The notes beneath the pieces are model-generated. The model was not told where the DNA came from and ran no database searches. It saw only the letters and a program-made list of their open reading frames with translations. A program made the position numbers and the translations under genes. From NCBI GenBank assembly GCA_903958915.1, contig CAJBVC010000164.1, forward strand, positions 1 through 18,668: a DNA stretch of 18,668 bases, in the 5' to 3' direction. The DNA is from an uncultured beta proteobacterium (GTDB lineage Bacteria; Pseudomonadota; Gammaproteobacteria; Burkholderiales; Burkholderiaceae_C). Shown piece by piece: positions 1 to 10,233 of this stretch. Numbering within the stretch: position 1 is the first letter of the stretch; each line of letters opens with the position of its first letter.

Positions 1-491
1 GCCAGGCGAATGTCCGACACAATGCGCTCCCGGTAGGTGGGCGTCACATCCACCGAGCGCACCGAACCACCGGCCTTTAGCACCCAGGATTCGTCCTCCA
101 TCATGGTGCGAATGGCCTGGATATCGTCACCGTAAATGGCGCGCCCGGCCATCACCATCTTGAAGCCGTTGTAGTCCTTGGGGTTGTGACTGCCGGTGAC
201 TTGAATGCCGCTGGTACACAAGGTTGTTGCTGCAAAGTAGAGCATGGGTGTTGTGACGCAGCCCACATCGATAACCTCAACACCCGCCGCCACCAACCCA
301 CGCACCAGTGCCGCGCTCAACGATGGGCCACTCAGACGACCATCGCGACCGACAGCCACGCTGCGTTCCCCATTTGCCATTGCAATGCTTCCGAAGGCCT
401 TGCCAATGCCCTCGGCCACGTCATCGGTGACTGTGCTGGGAACGACACCACGAATATCGTAGGCCTTGTAGATGGATGCTGTGACTTTCAT
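1..491 (-). CDS. Phosphoglucomutase/phosphomannomutase (AlgC/ManB family), N-terminal part, cut by window edge
   Basis: Interconverts hexose-1-phosphate and hexose-6-phosphate in the cytoplasm; next to glgA its likely job is to supply glucose-1-phosphate to GlgC. My translation from ATG 489-491 gives 163 codons with no stop before the left edge, so the C-terminal two thirds are missing. It opens with the family signature KAYDIRGVVP (residues 9-18), has a GRDGRLSG block near residue 51, and carries the phosphoserine loop TGSHNP with the catalytic Ser at residue 101, close to Ser108 of Pseudomonas AlgC. An AAGGGA-like ribosome site lies about 8 bases upstream. It starts 37 bp after the glgA stop on the same strand, so glgC-glgA-pgm is probably one transcript. 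Substrate preference (glucose or mannose) cannot be decided from this part. Family assignment is secure. Confidence 0.93.
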   Translation of the reverse strand, partial: MKVTASIYKAYDIRGVVPSTVTDDVAEGIGKAFGSIAMANGERSVAVGRDGRLSGPSLSAALVRGLVAAGVEVIDVGCVTTPMLYFAATTLCTSGIQVTGSHNPKDYNGFKMVMAGRAIYGDDIQAIRTMMEDESWVLKAGGSVRSVDVTPTYRERIVSDIRL

Positions 492-528
492 GGTGTGTTC
501 CCTTTGCCGTTGAAATGGTTAGATGATA

Positions 529-1995
529 TTAGCGGCTGCGAATAGCCTCTTGATACAGCGCCAGATACTGCTGTGCGGACGCCGACCAGGAAAAATTCTG
601 TGCCATTCCCCGCTGGATCAGACGACTCCATGATGCAGGGTTGCGGTAGCTCTGTACCGCGTGATCCAGCGCAAGGCCCAAAGCGGCAGGCGAGGCGTGA
701 CCAAACATGAAGCCCGTCGCCGTATCTGCCTGCAGCGCTTCATGGGTGGCGTCCACCACGGTATCGGCCAGGCCGCCTACACGCCGCACCACCGGCACAG
801 TGCCGTACCGCAGTGCATACAGTTGGGTTAAACCACAGGGCTCGAATCGTGAAGGCACCACCATGGCGTCTGCACCTGCAATGATCCGGTGCGCCAGCGG
901 CTCATCGTAGCCAACCCGAACAGCGACGCGCCCCGGATAGGCTTTTGCAGCACCGGAAAATGCCGCCTCCAGCACCGGGTCCCCATTGCCTTGAATGACC
1001 AGTTGGGTACCAGCAGTTCGGGCATCCTCCATCAGACCTGGCAACGCTGTTAGCAGCAAGTCCAAACCCTTTTGGGATGTCAATCGGCTGACCACTGAAA
1101 ATAGCGGCGCAAACGGGTCGGAATGCAATCCCATCTCCAACTGCAGAGCAGCTTTGCAGATAGCTTTGCCCTCAAATTGGTCGGCGCTGTAATTGGCAGC
1201 GATGAAACAGTCCGTCGTCGGATTCCAGACCTCGCCATCGACACCATTCAGGATGCCGGATACAGCGGCGCCGCGCGCACGGATGACGCCATCGAGACCA
1301 CATCCGAATTCATCAGTGGCAATCTCCCGCGCGTAATTGGGGCTGACCGTAGTGACACGATGGGCATACTTCAAACCCGCCTTCATGAAGGAAAACTGCC
1401 CGTGGTACTCCAGACCGCCAGGTACCATCATGCGGGAGGGCAAATGCAGCAAGTGAAAGTCATCGACCGGAAAGACTCCCTGGTACGCCAGGTTGTGCAC
1501 CGTGAAGACCGTTGCCGACGTGGTGACCGGGCGACACGCGGTATAGGCGCACGCCATGGCAGCATGCCAGTCGTGCGCGTGCAGCACGTCCGGCGTCCAG
1601 CCGGGATCGAATTCTCCGGCGGCAAGGTGTGCAGCAGCCCAACCCAATAGGGCGAAGCGCTGAACGTTGTCGGACCATTCGTTGCCGTCCAAACCCTGAT
1701 ATGGATTGCCGGGGCGCTTGTACAAGTACGGCGCGTCAATGATGTATGCATCTACGCCGCTTCCGACCACTTTGCCGATTCGGATGGTGACCTGACCCGC
1801 GCCAAAGATGGCGCCGACCACACACACCACTCTTTGCACCTCCACCCCCTGCACAATGGCAGGCAAGCCTGGCAGCATCAACCGAACATCCGCCCCGGCG
1901 CTGATCAAGGCTTGCGGCAATGCGCCCACTATGTCGGCCAGCCCCCCGGTCTTGATCAACGGATAGATTTCCGCGGCAACGTGCAGGACTTTCAT
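529..1995 (-). CDS. glgA: Glycogen synthase (ADP-glucose-dependent, GT5)
   Basis: Transfers glucose from ADP-glucose to the non-reducing end of an alpha-1,4-glucan. The protein is 488 aa, close to the bacterial norm of about 480. The N-terminal domain carries the ADP-glucose motif KTGGLAD at residues 15-21 (Lys15 matches E. coli Lys15), HAHDWH at 139-144 and TVHNLAYQG around His167. The C-terminal GT-B domain has SRLTSQKG with Arg304 and Lys309 and the catalytic block [11 protein letters not shown] with Glu385, equivalent to E. coli Glu377. All expected residues are present, so the enzyme should be active. Its ATG overlaps the glgC stop in an ATGA, which implies translational coupling and balanced synthesis with the enzyme that makes its substrate. 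The stop is TAA at 529-531. Confidence is very high. Confidence 0.97.
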   Translation of the reverse strand: MKVLHVAAEIYPLIKTGGLADIVGALPQALISAGADVRLMLPGLPAIVQGVEVQRVVCVVGAIFGAGQVTIRIGKVVGSGVDAYIIDAPYLYKRPGNPYQGLDGNEWSDNVQRFALLGWAAAHLAAGEFDPGWTPDVLHAHDWHAAMACAYTACRPVTTSATVFTVHNLAYQGVFPVDDFHLLHLPSRMMVPGGLEYHGQFSFMKAGLKYAHRVTTVSPNYAREIATDEFGCGLDGVIRARGAAVSGILNGVDGEVWNPTTDCFIAANYSADQFEGKAICKAALQLEMGLHSDPFAPLFSVVSRLTSQKGLDLLLTALPGLMEDARTAGTQLVIQGNGDPVLEAAFSGAAKAYPGRVAVRVGYDEPLAHRIIAGADAMVVPSRFEPCGLTQLYALRYGTVPVVRRVGGLADTVVDATHEALQADTATGFMFGHASPAALGLALDHAVQSYRNPASWSRLIQRGMAQNFSWSASAQQYLALYQEAIRSR

Positions 1996-3257
1996 GCTGG
2001 AATTTTCCTCAACATGTCAGCGGTCACCAGCGTGATGCCGTTCTCGCTGCGATAAAAACGTCGCGCGTCTTCCCCCGCATCCTCACCGATGATCATGCCT
2101 TCCGGGATGGTGCAACCACTGTCCACCACCACACGCGTCAAACGTGCGCGGCGGCCAACGTGCACACGGTGCAGCAGTACCGACCAATTGACTTCAGCGT
2201 AGGAGTGAACCCGAACGGTGGAGAACAGCACCGAGCGATTTACATGACCCGAAACAATACAGCCCCCGGAAACCAGCGACTCAATCGCGGTCCCACAACG
2301 GTTGCCGGTGTTGTGGACAAATTTGGCGGGAGGTACCTGAGACTGATACGTCCAGATAGGCCAATGCTGATCGTATAAATTCAACAACGGCTCTGTCGCC
2401 GTGAGGTCGATGTTGGCCTCCCAGTAGGCATCAATGGTGCCCACGTCGCGCCAGTACGGAATCTCCTTGCCATCCGCCACGCAGCTCAATTCGAAAGGAT
2501 GGGCCGCAGCCTGTCCGTGGCGGACCGCGTTGGGGATGATGTCCTTGCCAAAGTCGTGGCTAGAGTCGGGATCAGCGGCATCGCGTGCAAGCTCACGGTA
2601 CAGGTAGGCAGCATTGAAGATATAGATCCCCATACTGGCCAATGACAAGTCCGGTCGACCTGGCATGGGCGGTGGATCGGCCGGCTTCTCCATAAACTCG
2701 GTGATCAAACTGTTCTCGTCGACCGCCATGACTCCAAACGCGCTGGCGTCGGCGCGCGGCACGGCAATACAGGCAACTGTGCATTCGCGGCCTTTATCGA
2801 CATGGTCCGCCAGCATCAACGCGTAATTCATTTTGTACACGTGGTCTCCGGCGAGCACCAGGATGTACTCCGGTCCGTAACTCTCCAGAATGTCTCGGTT
2901 TTGATGCACCGCATCGGCAGTACCCGTATACCAACTTTCATCATCATTGCGTTGCTGCGCCGGCATCAGATCCACGAACTCGTTCATCTCCGGCTTCATG
3001 AAAGCCCAACCATGCTGCAAGTGACGCAACAGGCTGTGCGACTTGTACTGTGTGATGACGCCTATACGGCGAATCCCTGAGTTGAGACAATTAGAGAGTG
3101 CGAAATCAACAATCCGGAACTTTCCGCCAAACAAAACTGCGGGCTTTGCACGCCGGTCTGTCAAGTTCATCAGACGACTGCCTCGGCCTCCGGCCAGTAC
3201 CAGCGCAATGGTCCTTTTCGGTAACTCAAGGCCTTGTGCCAACTCTTGGGCTCTCAT
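1992..3257 (-). CDS. glgC: Glucose-1-phosphate adenylyltransferase (ADP-glucose pyrophosphorylase)
   Basis: Makes ADP-glucose and pyrophosphate from ATP and glucose-1-phosphate, the committed and allosterically controlled step of glycogen synthesis. I choose ATG 3255-3257 (421 aa) because AAGGA sits 6 bases upstream; a GTG at 3293 would add 12 residues with no ribosome site. Residues 22-29 form the nucleotide loop AGGRGSRL. Asp138 (LAGDHVYK) matches the catalytic Asp142 of E. coli, Tyr110 lies in the conserved WYTGTADAV block, and Lys191 (EKPADPP) matches the glucose-1-phosphate lysine 195. The C-terminal left-handed beta-helix ends in the conserved [17 protein letters not shown] block. At the position of E. 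coli Lys39, the fructose-1,6-bisphosphate activator lysine, this protein has Arg35 (TDRRAKPAV), which I infer points to a different activator preference. First gene of the leftward operon; ATGA overlap with glgA. Confidence 0.97.
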   Translation of the reverse strand: MRAQELAQGLELPKRTIALVLAGGRGSRLMNLTDRRAKPAVLFGGKFRIVDFALSNCLNSGIRRIGVITQYKSHSLLRHLQHGWAFMKPEMNEFVDLMPAQQRNDDESWYTGTADAVHQNRDILESYGPEYILVLAGDHVYKMNYALMLADHVDKGRECTVACIAVPRADASAFGVMAVDENSLITEFMEKPADPPPMPGRPDLSLASMGIYIFNAAYLYRELARDAADPDSSHDFGKDIIPNAVRHGQAAAHPFELSCVADGKEIPYWRDVGTIDAYWEANIDLTATEPLLNLYDQHWPIWTYQSQVPPAKFVHNTGNRCGTAIESLVSGGCIVSGHVNRSVLFSTVRVHSYAEVNWSVLLHRVHVGRRARLTRVVVDSGCTIPEGMIIGEDAGEDARRFYRSENGITLVTADMLRKIPA

Positions 3258-3263
3258 GGTGTA

Positions 3264-3268
3264 TCCTT
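3264..3268 (-). promoter_or_regulatory. Ribosome binding site that fixes the glgC start
   Basis: On the minus strand AAGGA lies 6 bases before the ATG at 3257. It supports this start over the upstream in-frame GTG at 3293, which has no such site. Confidence 0.7.
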
Positions 3269-3271
3269 TTC

Positions 3272-3281
3272 GGTAATTACC
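3272..3281. repeat. Perfect 10-bp palindrome GGTAATTACC, candidate operator
   Basis: GGTAATTACC equals its own reverse complement. It lies 15-24 bases upstream of the glgC ATG, so a bound protein would block translation initiation or early transcription of the leftward operon. Its GGTAA half-site recurs at 3285 and, in inverted form, at 3332 and 3343. The binding protein is unknown. Confidence 0.45.
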
Positions 3282-3329
3282 TCGGGTAAACACTTACATC
3301 TTAATGTTTATAGACGGGTTTATGAGACA

Positions 3330-3348
3330 AGTTACCAAAAAGTTACCA
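3330..3348. repeat. Tandem direct repeat AGTTACCA x2, 11-bp period, candidate operator
   Basis: AGTTACCA occurs at 3330-3337 and 3341-3348, one helical turn apart, in the centre of the divergent region. Read on the minus strand the unit is TGGTAACT, sharing GGTAA with the palindrome at 3272-3281. Spacing of one turn is typical of cooperative binding on one face of DNA. No regulator gene is adjacent. Confidence 0.45.
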
Positions 3349-3422
3349 CGTGCGAAAATCATTTTTTGGTTTTTCGGGTAGCCGGTTTCAAGCTGCCTCG
3401 CACCAACGTACGAACCCCTTCA

Positions 3423-3427
3423 AAGGA
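3423..3427 (+). promoter_or_regulatory. Ribosome binding site supporting the GTG start of glgP
   Basis: AAGGA lies 7 bases before GTG 3435-3437. It decides for this start over the longer reading frame that begins at 3234, whose first 67 codons would overlap the glgC coding start and are not phosphorylase-like. Confidence 0.7.
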
Positions 3428-3434
3428 ACGCCCT

Positions 3435-5864
3435 GTGAGCTCCAGTACCCCGATCGCAAAACACGCTCTTGCAGCCCAAATTGAGGAGCATCTGCTCAAC
3501 ACGGTAGGCGTTGCATCAGACAATGCCACCCGTACGGACCTGATGCAGGCGGTCGCTCAGGTCGCACGCCAGCAACTTTCGCAGCGTTGGGTGGAAACTC
3601 AGGCCAAGGAGCGTGCTGAAAAAGCCCGTCGCGTGGTCTACCTGTCGATGGAGTTTCTGATGGGGCGAACACTGGGCAACGCGCTCGCGGCCCTCAATCT
3701 GACCGCTGGCGCCAAACAGGGGTTGGTGCAACACGCACAGACCCTGGAGGATGTGGCGGACCGCGAGCCTGACGCCGCTTTGGGCAATGGTGGCTTGGGT
3801 CGCCTGGCAGCGTGTTTTCTCGATTCGATGGCGACAGTAGGTCTTCCTTCCTTCGGCTATGGCATCCGCTATGAGTACGGCATGTTTGCCCAGGCCATCA
3901 TGAAAGGCGCACAGGTCGAATACCCTGACCCCTGGTTGCAGGATGGCACCCCCTGGGAATTTCCTCGGCCCGATATCGCCTATCCAGTTCGATTTGGCGG
4001 CTGGGTTGAACAGGTCGATGGCATGCCAGTGTGGCGTCACGCAGGGGAGGTCGCTGCAAAGGCCTACGACATGGTGGTGCCTGGCCACGGCACAGACCAT
4101 GTGAGCACACTGCGTTTATGGAAGGCCGTTGCACCGGCGCATATTGACCTGAGCGCCTTTAACACCGGTGACTATGCCCGGGCTGCGAGTGCCAAGAACG
4201 AATTCGAGAATATCTCCTGGGTGCTCTATCCGAACGACAGCACACCTGCGGGCCGTGAGTTGCGACTGAAGCAGGAGTACTTCTTTGTTGCCGCCTCCAT
4301 CCAGGACCTGATCAAGCGCCACTTTGTCGAGAATCCTACGCTGGACAACCTGGCAGACAAAGTTGCAATCCACCTGAACGACACCCATCCGGCAATTGCT
4401 GTGGCTGAACTAATGCGATTGCTGTGCGACGAATACCGCATGGAGTGGGACACCGCGTGGGAGATTTGCGGTAAGACTTTCTCCTACACCAATCACACGC
4501 TTATGCCAGAGGCACTTGAAACCTGGCCGGTAAGTTTGATCCAGCACGTGTTGCCGCGCCACCTGGAAATCATCTTCCGTATCAACAAGGAGTTCCTGGA
4601 ATTCGCGGCCAGCCAACGCCCGGGCGACAACGGGTTTCTGGAACGTTTGTCTTTAATCGATGAGCATGGCGAACGCAAGGTGCGCATGGCCCATTTGTCC
4701 GTGGTTGGAAGCCATAAGATCAATGGAGTGTCGGCACTTCACTCCGACTTGCTGGTGCTCACCATCTTTCACGATTTCTTCGAGCTATGGCCAGAACGTT
4801 TTACCAATATGACCAACGGCGTGACGCCCAGGCGTTGGCTGGCGCAAGCCAACCCGGGCCTGTCGGGCCTGCTCGACGACACATTGGGAACACGCTGGCG
4901 GCTGGATCTTGATCAACTCAAGGGCTTGCATGCCTTCAAAAAAGATCCGGTGTTCCAGGAAAAGTTCATGGCAGCCAAGCGCGCCAATAAGGTTCGTCTG
5001 GCGTCCCACATCGAACGAACCACGGGCATCCGCGTCAGTCCCGACAGCCTGTTTGACGTGCAAGTCAAGCGCATACATGAGTACAAGCGCCAACTTCTCA
5101 ATGTCCTGCATGTGGTGACCCGGTACCAAGCCATACTGAGCAATCCAGATGCCAAGTGGGTTCCTCGAACGGTCATTTTTGCAGGCAAGGCGGCGTCCAG
5201 CTACCATGCCGCAAAGTCCATCATCCGGTTGATTCATGACGTGGGAACGGTGGTGAACAGCGACCCCCGTATCGGCGACAGACTCAAAGTTGTTTTCATC
5301 CCCAATTACGGCGTCTCCGTGGCAGAAATCATCATGCCTGGAGCCGATCTTTCCGAGCAGATTTCTACCGCTGGCACCGAAGCCTCCGGCACCGGCAATA
5401 TGAAGTTGGCGCTCAATGGGGCACTCACTATCGGCACCGACGATGGCGCCAATATCGAAATCCGACAGAACGTCGGTGATGAGAACATCTTTATTTTCGG
5501 CCTGAAAACACCGGAAGTGCGTGCGTTGCGCCTGGCCGGTTACCAGCCCATGCGATATTACGAATCCATACCAGCGCTCAAATCGGTACTCAACTCGATT
5601 TCCGCCGGCGAGTTCTCACCGGAAGAGCCTGCACGCTATCGATCCCTGATGGAGTCCCTGCCCTGGGGTGGTGACCATTACCTGCTGCTGGCAGACTACG
5701 AATCGTATGTCGCCACACAGAGCCAGGTTGACGAGGTCTATCGGCAGCGCGCTGTGTGGTGTGAACGTGCCATTGCCAACGTGGCCGGTATGGGTGTTTT
5801 TTCGTCGGATCGGACGATCCGGGACTACGCCAAGCAGATCTGGAAGATTGAACCATCTCGCTGA
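3435..5864 (+). CDS. glgP: Glycogen/maltodextrin phosphorylase (GT35, PLP-dependent)
   Basis: Releases glucose-1-phosphate from the non-reducing ends of glycogen with inorganic phosphate, stopping about four residues before a branch. From the GTG start the protein is 809 aa, close to E. coli GlgP (815). Visible signatures are the glycine-rich loop GNGGLGRL at residues 117-124, HLNDTHP at 313-319, the [13 protein letters not shown] block that binds phosphate and substrate, and the PLP site [14 protein letters not shown] with the Schiff-base lysine at residue 657. The frame could be extended upstream to 3234, but that part runs into glgC on the other strand and has no family similarity. First gene of the rightward operon; glgB starts 43 bp after the stop. 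It could equally act on maltodextrins (MalP type); the neighbours favour glycogen. Confidence 0.96.
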   Translation: MSSSTPIAKHALAAQIEEHLLNTVGVASDNATRTDLMQAVAQVARQQLSQRWVETQAKERAEKARRVVYLSMEFLMGRTLGNALAALNLTAGAKQGLVQHAQTLEDVADREPDAALGNGGLGRLAACFLDSMATVGLPSFGYGIRYEYGMFAQAIMKGAQVEYPDPWLQDGTPWEFPRPDIAYPVRFGGWVEQVDGMPVWRHAGEVAAKAYDMVVPGHGTDHVSTLRLWKAVAPAHIDLSAFNTGDYARAASAKNEFENISWVLYPNDSTPAGRELRLKQEYFFVAASIQDLIKRHFVENPTLDNLADKVAIHLNDTHPAIAVAELMRLLCDEYRMEWDTAWEICGKTFSYTNHTLMPEALETWPVSLIQHVLPRHLEIIFRINKEFLEFAASQRPGDNGFLERLSLIDEHGERKVRMAHLSVVGSHKINGVSALHSDLLVLTIFHDFFELWPERFTNMTNGVTPRRWLAQANPGLSGLLDDTLGTRWRLDLDQLKGLHAFKKDPVFQEKFMAAKRANKVRLASHIERTTGIRVSPDSLFDVQVKRIHEYKRQLLNVLHVVTRYQAILSNPDAKWVPRTVIFAGKAASSYHAAKSIIRLIHDVGTVVNSDPRIGDRLKVVFIPNYGVSVAEIIMPGADLSEQISTAGTEASGTGNMKLALNGALTIGTDDGANIEIRQNVGDENIFIFGLKTPEVRALRLAGYQPMRYYESIPALKSVLNSISAGEFSPEEPARYRSLMESLPWGGDHYLLLADYESYVATQSQVDEVYRQRAVWCERAIANVAGMGVFSSDRTIRDYAKQIWKIEPSR

Positions 5865-5907
5865 CACTGGCGTCGCACCCAACCTGCAGACCTTCCAAGA
5901 AAGCCAC

Positions 5908-8100
5908 ATGTCCCACGCCAACGATATCGAGTTGATTTGCAGTGCACGCCATGGAGATCCATTTGCCGTACTCGGACCCCATGCTAGTGGCAAGGGGAAA
6001 GTAGCAATCCGTGCGTTTTTCCCGAATGCCACTTCCGTACAGGTACTGGAACGTCACAGTGGGACCCCTTTGGGCGAAATGAAGAAAGTGCATCCCGACG
6101 GCTTCTTTGAAGTGAAGTTGACTGCAAGTGCCACGCCGTCTTACCGTTTGGATGTACTCTGGGATAGCGGGGACAGAACACTTCTGGAGGACCCCTATCG
6201 GTTTGAATCCGTGCTGGGCGAAATGGATGTGTGGTTGCTTGGCGAAGGCACCCACCTGCGGCCTTATGAAATCCTGGGCGCTAACCTGTGTGTACGCGGC
6301 GGGGTCGAAGGTACCAGCTTTGCCGTATGGGCCCCCAATGCGTCGCGCGTCAGCATTGTGGGTGACTTCAATTTCTGGGATGGCCGGCGCCACCCGATGC
6401 GATTGCGCCGCGAGTGCGGCGTCTGGGAAATTTTCCTGCCAGACGTGGGATTGGGCGCCAAGTACAAGTTTGAGATTCGATCGCGGGAAGGTCACGTTTT
6501 GCCTGCCCGCTCAGACCCCTATGCACGCCAGGCCGAATTGCGCCCGGCGACCGCAAGCGTGGTCGCGCCGATGCCTGCGCTGCTGCCTTCGTCGTCGGTG
6601 CGACGCGATGCCAACGGGTTGAATGCACCCATGAGCATTTACGAGGTCCACCTAGGAAGCTGGCGGCGCGTGTTTGATTCAGCCACTGGGGAGCATCGTT
6701 GGCCGACCTGGTACGAAATGGCCGACATGCTGGTGCCTTATTGCGAAGACATGGGTTTTACCCACCTGGAACTCCTGCCCATCACGGAGCACCCCTTTGA
6801 CGGTTCCTGGGGTTACCAGCCCGTCGGAATGTATGCCCCCACTTCACGCTTTGGCAATGCCGAGGGTTTCAGTCGATTCGTGGCACGCTGCCACGCTGCT
6901 GGTATAGGCGTGATCCTGGATTGGGTTCCCGCCCACTTCCCAACCGACGCACACGGTTTGGGAAATTTTGATGGGACCCATCTGTACGAGTATGCGGACC
7001 CGCGAGAGGGATTTCACAACGACTGGAATACGCTGATTTACAACCTCGGGCGCACCGAGGTGCGCAATTTCCTGATTGGCAACGGTCTTTACTGGCTGGA
7101 GCGACATGGCGTCGATGGTCTGCGCGTGGACGCGGTCGCGTCCATGCTGTACCGCGACTACAGCCGCAAGCAAGGCGAGTGGATTCCCAACAAGGACGGG
7201 GGACGCGAGAACCTTGAGACAATTGCATTCCTCAAGCGGATGAACGAGGTGGTGGGCGCCGAGCGCCCCGAGGCCATCACGCTCGCGGAAGAGTCGACAT
7301 CGTTTCCATCGGTATCGCGTCCGACCTATTCCGGCGGACTGGGGTTCCACTTCAAATGGAACATGGGTTGGATGCACGATACGCTGCAATACATCGAGCG
7401 TGACCCCATTTACCGCAAGCACCACCACGGCGAATTGACTTTTGGAATGGTGTACGCGTTTAATGAAAATTTTGTTCTGCCCATTTCTCATGATGAGGTG
7501 GTGCACGGCAAGGGATCGTTGCTAACAAAAATGCCCGGAGATCGATGGCAACAAATGGCAAATTTACGGGCCTATCTCGGTTTTATGTTTGGTCACCCAG
7601 GCAAGAAACTTTTATTCATGGGCTGCGAGTTCGCGCAGGAGAGGGAGTGGAATCACGACCAGAGTCTGGACTGGCATCTGCTCGATCATCCGCAGCACGC
7701 TGGCGTGCAGCGGTTGGTACGGGATCTGAACCACTTGTATACCAGCAACGGAGCCCTCCACCAGCGCGACTTCAACCCCAGCGGCTTTGAGTGGATCGAC
7801 CACGCCGATGCCGCCCATTCAGTGCTCAGTTTCATTCGATACGGTGATGACCCGAGCACCTTCATCGTGGTCGTGTGCAATTTCACGCCAACGGTGCGAC
7901 CAGGTTTTCGATTGGGTGTGCCTAAGCCGGGCGAGTACCGTGAATGTCTCAATACGGATTCGGCGCATTATGGCGGCAGCAATGTGGGCACGCCTTTTGG
8001 TAAGGCAACTGCAGAGCGCCAGAACTGGAATGGAAGATCACACTCGATCGTACTGACCCTACCGCCGCTTGCCACGGTCATGCTCGAATGGAAAGCCTGA
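5908..8100 (+). CDS. glgB: 1,4-alpha-glucan branching enzyme (GH13_9)
   Basis: Cuts an alpha-1,4 chain and transfers it to form an alpha-1,6 branch, giving soluble glycogen. From ATG 5908 the protein is 730 aa, nearly the same as E. coli GlgB (728), with the long N-terminal form: an N1 domain (about 1-110), a CBM48 domain (about 115-210), a GH13 barrel beginning at [10 protein letters not shown] (residue 245 on) and a C-terminal beta domain. The nucleophile is Asp408 in [10 protein letters not shown] and the acid/base Glu461 in [17 protein letters not shown] supplies the third acid. An upstream extension to 5668 would overlap glgP out of frame and adds no homologous sequence. The ribosome site is weak (AAGA). 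Lying between glgP and glgX, it is co-transcribed with degradation genes rather than with glgCA. Confidence 0.97.
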   Translation: MSHANDIELICSARHGDPFAVLGPHASGKGKVAIRAFFPNATSVQVLERHSGTPLGEMKKVHPDGFFEVKLTASATPSYRLDVLWDSGDRTLLEDPYRFESVLGEMDVWLLGEGTHLRPYEILGANLCVRGGVEGTSFAVWAPNASRVSIVGDFNFWDGRRHPMRLRRECGVWEIFLPDVGLGAKYKFEIRSREGHVLPARSDPYARQAELRPATASVVAPMPALLPSSSVRRDANGLNAPMSIYEVHLGSWRRVFDSATGEHRWPTWYEMADMLVPYCEDMGFTHLELLPITEHPFDGSWGYQPVGMYAPTSRFGNAEGFSRFVARCHAAGIGVILDWVPAHFPTDAHGLGNFDGTHLYEYADPREGFHNDWNTLIYNLGRTEVRNFLIGNGLYWLERHGVDGLRVDAVASMLYRDYSRKQGEWIPNKDGGRENLETIAFLKRMNEVVGAERPEAITLAEESTSFPSVSRPTYSGGLGFHFKWNMGWMHDTLQYIERDPIYRKHHHGELTFGMVYAFNENFVLPISHDEVVHGKGSLLTKMPGDRWQQMANLRAYLGFMFGHPGKKLLFMGCEFAQEREWNHDQSLDWHLLDHPQHAGVQRLVRDLNHLYTSNGALHQRDFNPSGFEWIDHADAAHSVLSFIRYGDDPSTFIVVVCNFTPTVRPGFRLGVPKPGEYRECLNTDSAHYGGSNVGTPFGKATAERQNWNGRSHSIVLTLPPLATVMLEWKA

Positions 8101-10229
8101 GCAAAACCACGCTGTCACCGGGGCGCCCGTGGCCTCTGGGTGCAACCTGGGATGGGCAAGGCGTCAACTTCGCCATCTTTTCATCGCACGCGCAAGCGAT
8201 GGACCTGTGCCTGTTTGACGACGAAGGCCTGGTGGAGCGCGCGCGATTGCCCCTGCCAAAGCACACTAGCGATGTTTGGCACGGTTACCTTCCTGGTGCC
8301 AGACCGGGGTTGGTATACGGCCTGCGGTCCCACGGGCTTTGGAATCCGCTGCAGGGCCACCATTTCAACCCCCACAAAATTCTGCTCGATCCATACGCGC
8401 GCGAAGTAGTCGGGAGTTTTCAATGGCGCGATGAACATTTCGGATTCAATCGTCTGCGACCTCTGGAAATAGACACCCGTGACAATGCCACCTGGGCGTT
8501 GAAAGCGCGCGTTGTTAAGGACGACTTTGATTGGGAGGACGACCATCCTCCCCTGGTGGATCACCAGGACACGGTGCTGTACGAGTTGCACGTCAAGGGC
8601 TTTTCGCGCACCAACGCCGCGATACCGCAGGAGTTGCGCGGCACCTACGCAGGCTTGGCCCATGAGGCTTCCCTGACGCACCTGAAAAACCTGGGCGTCA
8701 CCGCATTGAGTCTGCTGCCAGTACATTACGCCCTGAGTGAAGAACGTCTGGCGCTGCTGGGGCTCCACAACTACTGGGGATACAACACGCTTGCATTCTT
8801 CGCCACCAATCCGGCACTGGCTTCGCGAAGTGCCGTAGACAACCCGCGTGACGAGTTCCGCAGCATGGTGAAGACGATTCATGCGCATGGCATGGAAGTC
8901 CTCCTTGACGTGGTTTTCAACCACACCGCCGAGTCCGACGAGACTGGGCCCATGCTGAGTTTTCGGGGTCTGGACAATGCCAGTTACTACCGGCTGCGCT
9001 CGGACTCCAATGCGTATTACGAAAACCATGCGGGCTGCGGCAATACGCTGGACATTCGCCAAAACCGTGTCCTGCAACTGGTGATGGACAGCTTGCGCTA
9101 CTGGGTCGGCGTCATGCATGTGGATGGTTTTCGGTTCGATCTGGCCCCGATTCTTGGGCGTGGCGATCACGGTTTCGAAAGTGGCGGCGCCTTCTTCACG
9201 GCGATCGCACAGGATCCGCTGTTATCTCGGGTCAAGATGATCGCTGAGCCGTGGGACACCGGGCCGGGCGGCTACCAGGTCGGCAGCTTTCCGATCGGAT
9301 GGATGGAGTGGAACGACCGGTTTCGCGATGTCATGCGCAGCTATTGGGTGCGCCACCACGACCATGCACGCACCCGCGGGGACTTTGCAATGCGACTGTG
9401 TGGATCATCGGATTTGTACCAGCACCGTCAACGACGTCAACGCCCCCCCGCTGAGTCGGTAAACTACATCGTTTCGCATGATGGCTTTACCCTGGCTGAC
9501 CTGGTGAGTTACAACGATCGGCATAACCTGGCCAACGGGGAAAACAACCGCGATGGCCAGGGCGACAACCAGAGCTTCAATTGTGGTGACGAAGGTCCTT
9601 CGCACAATCCCCAAGTCCTCGCGCTGAGGTCTCGCCTGCAACGGGTACTGCTGGCAACCACACTTCTGGCGCAGGGAACTCCGATGTTGTGTGCCGGGGA
9701 TGAACTGGGTCATACCCAGAGTGGCAACAACAACCCGTATTGCCAGGACAACGAAACCACCTGGATTCAATGGACAAACAAGGATGCTGATTTGATGGCT
9801 TTCACTGCCTGGGTCATCTCCTTGCGTCGCCAGTTGCTGCCCTTTCGCAACCAGTGGTATACCGGCGACACCGATGCGCACGGAGTTCCGGACCTGGCTT
9901 GGCTGCGATCCGATGGAAAAGCCCTGGACGGGGGTGACTGGGGTACCACCAACGACGTTGTACTGGGGTGTCTGATAGGGCACCCTGGACGCGCCAAATC
10001 TCCCATCGTCATGCTGTTTAACCCCAGCGATCGAGCCCAGCACTTCCTTTTGCCGCCAGGTATTTGGCTGGCTGTTCTGGACAGTTCCCTGGCAGACGGT
10101 CGACCGAACTGGCAAGGCGCTGGTGGCACCCTCTACAACTTGCCGGCGCAGAGCCTTACCATGTTGGTGACTGCGGGTACTCCGCTGCAGTTCGACAACT
10201 CTCTTTCGACTACCCATACGACACACTGA
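8088..10229 (+). CDS. glgX: Glycogen debranching enzyme (isoamylase-type, GH13_11)
   Basis: Hydrolyses the alpha-1,6 bonds of short branches left after phosphorylase action, releasing maltotetraose-like oligomers for MalQ. The protein is 713 aa; E. coli GlgX is 657 and related TreX enzymes about 700. An N-terminal CBM48 domain begins at [13 protein letters not shown], and the GH13 barrel begins at YELHVKGFS. Catalytic residues by position are the nucleophile Asp351 (GFRFDLA), acid/base Glu387 (IAEPWDTG) and Asp465 (VSHDGFT). The ATG lies inside the end of glgB, overlapping it by 13 bp, with no clear ribosome site, so translation is probably coupled. A run of seven C at 9443-9449 does not disturb the frame: family motifs continue on both sides. 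A trehalose-pathway TreX is the alternative, but no treY/treZ is present here. Confidence 0.95.
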   Translation: MESLSKTTLSPGRPWPLGATWDGQGVNFAIFSSHAQAMDLCLFDDEGLVERARLPLPKHTSDVWHGYLPGARPGLVYGLRSHGLWNPLQGHHFNPHKILLDPYAREVVGSFQWRDEHFGFNRLRPLEIDTRDNATWALKARVVKDDFDWEDDHPPLVDHQDTVLYELHVKGFSRTNAAIPQELRGTYAGLAHEASLTHLKNLGVTALSLLPVHYALSEERLALLGLHNYWGYNTLAFFATNPALASRSAVDNPRDEFRSMVKTIHAHGMEVLLDVVFNHTAESDETGPMLSFRGLDNASYYRLRSDSNAYYENHAGCGNTLDIRQNRVLQLVMDSLRYWVGVMHVDGFRFDLAPILGRGDHGFESGGAFFTAIAQDPLLSRVKMIAEPWDTGPGGYQVGSFPIGWMEWNDRFRDVMRSYWVRHHDHARTRGDFAMRLCGSSDLYQHRQRRQRPPAESVNYIVSHDGFTLADLVSYNDRHNLANGENNRDGQGDNQSFNCGDEGPSHNPQVLALRSRLQRVLLATTLLAQGTPMLCAGDELGHTQSGNNNPYCQDNETTWIQWTNKDADLMAFTAWVISLRRQLLPFRNQWYTGDTDAHGVPDLAWLRSDGKALDGGDWGTTNDVVLGCLIGHPGRAKSPIVMLFNPSDRAQHFLLPPGIWLAVLDSSLADGRPNWQGAGGTLYNLPAQSLTMLVTAGTPLQFDNSLSTTHTTH

Positions 10230-10233
10230 AACC

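Larger units (their letters stand above)
3258..3434. promoter_or_regulatory. Divergent glgC/glgP promoter and control region
   Basis: These 177 bases lie between the oppositely directed glgC and glgP starts and must hold the promoters of both glycogen operons. The glgC-proximal half is AT-rich compared with the flanking genes. It contains a 10-bp palindrome, an inverted pair TAAACA/TGTTTA (3287-3292 and 3305-3310) and a tandem direct repeat. I cannot name convincing -35/-10 pairs for either direction; on the minus strand TATAAA around 3307-3312 is the best AT-rich core. Confidence 0.7.

Noticed and set aside
3234..3434. N-terminal extension of glgP by 67 codons
   Set aside because: It overlaps the glgC start and the divergent promoter and lacks similarity; the GTG at 3435 has a good ribosome site.
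5590..6495. Minus-strand frame of 301 codons across the glgP end and glgB start
   Set aside because: Antisense to two well-conserved genes, no family motif or ribosome site.
8181..9170. Long minus-strand frame of 329 codons inside glgX
   Set aside because: It is fully antisense to a GH13 enzyme with intact motifs, shows no recognisable domain, and is explained by the codon bias of high-GC DNA.
9443..9449. Run of seven C in glgX as a possible frameshift or slippage site
   Set aside because: Conserved GlgX motifs lie in the same frame before (SSDLYQ) and after ([11 protein letters not shown]), so the frame is intact and no alternative product is suggested.
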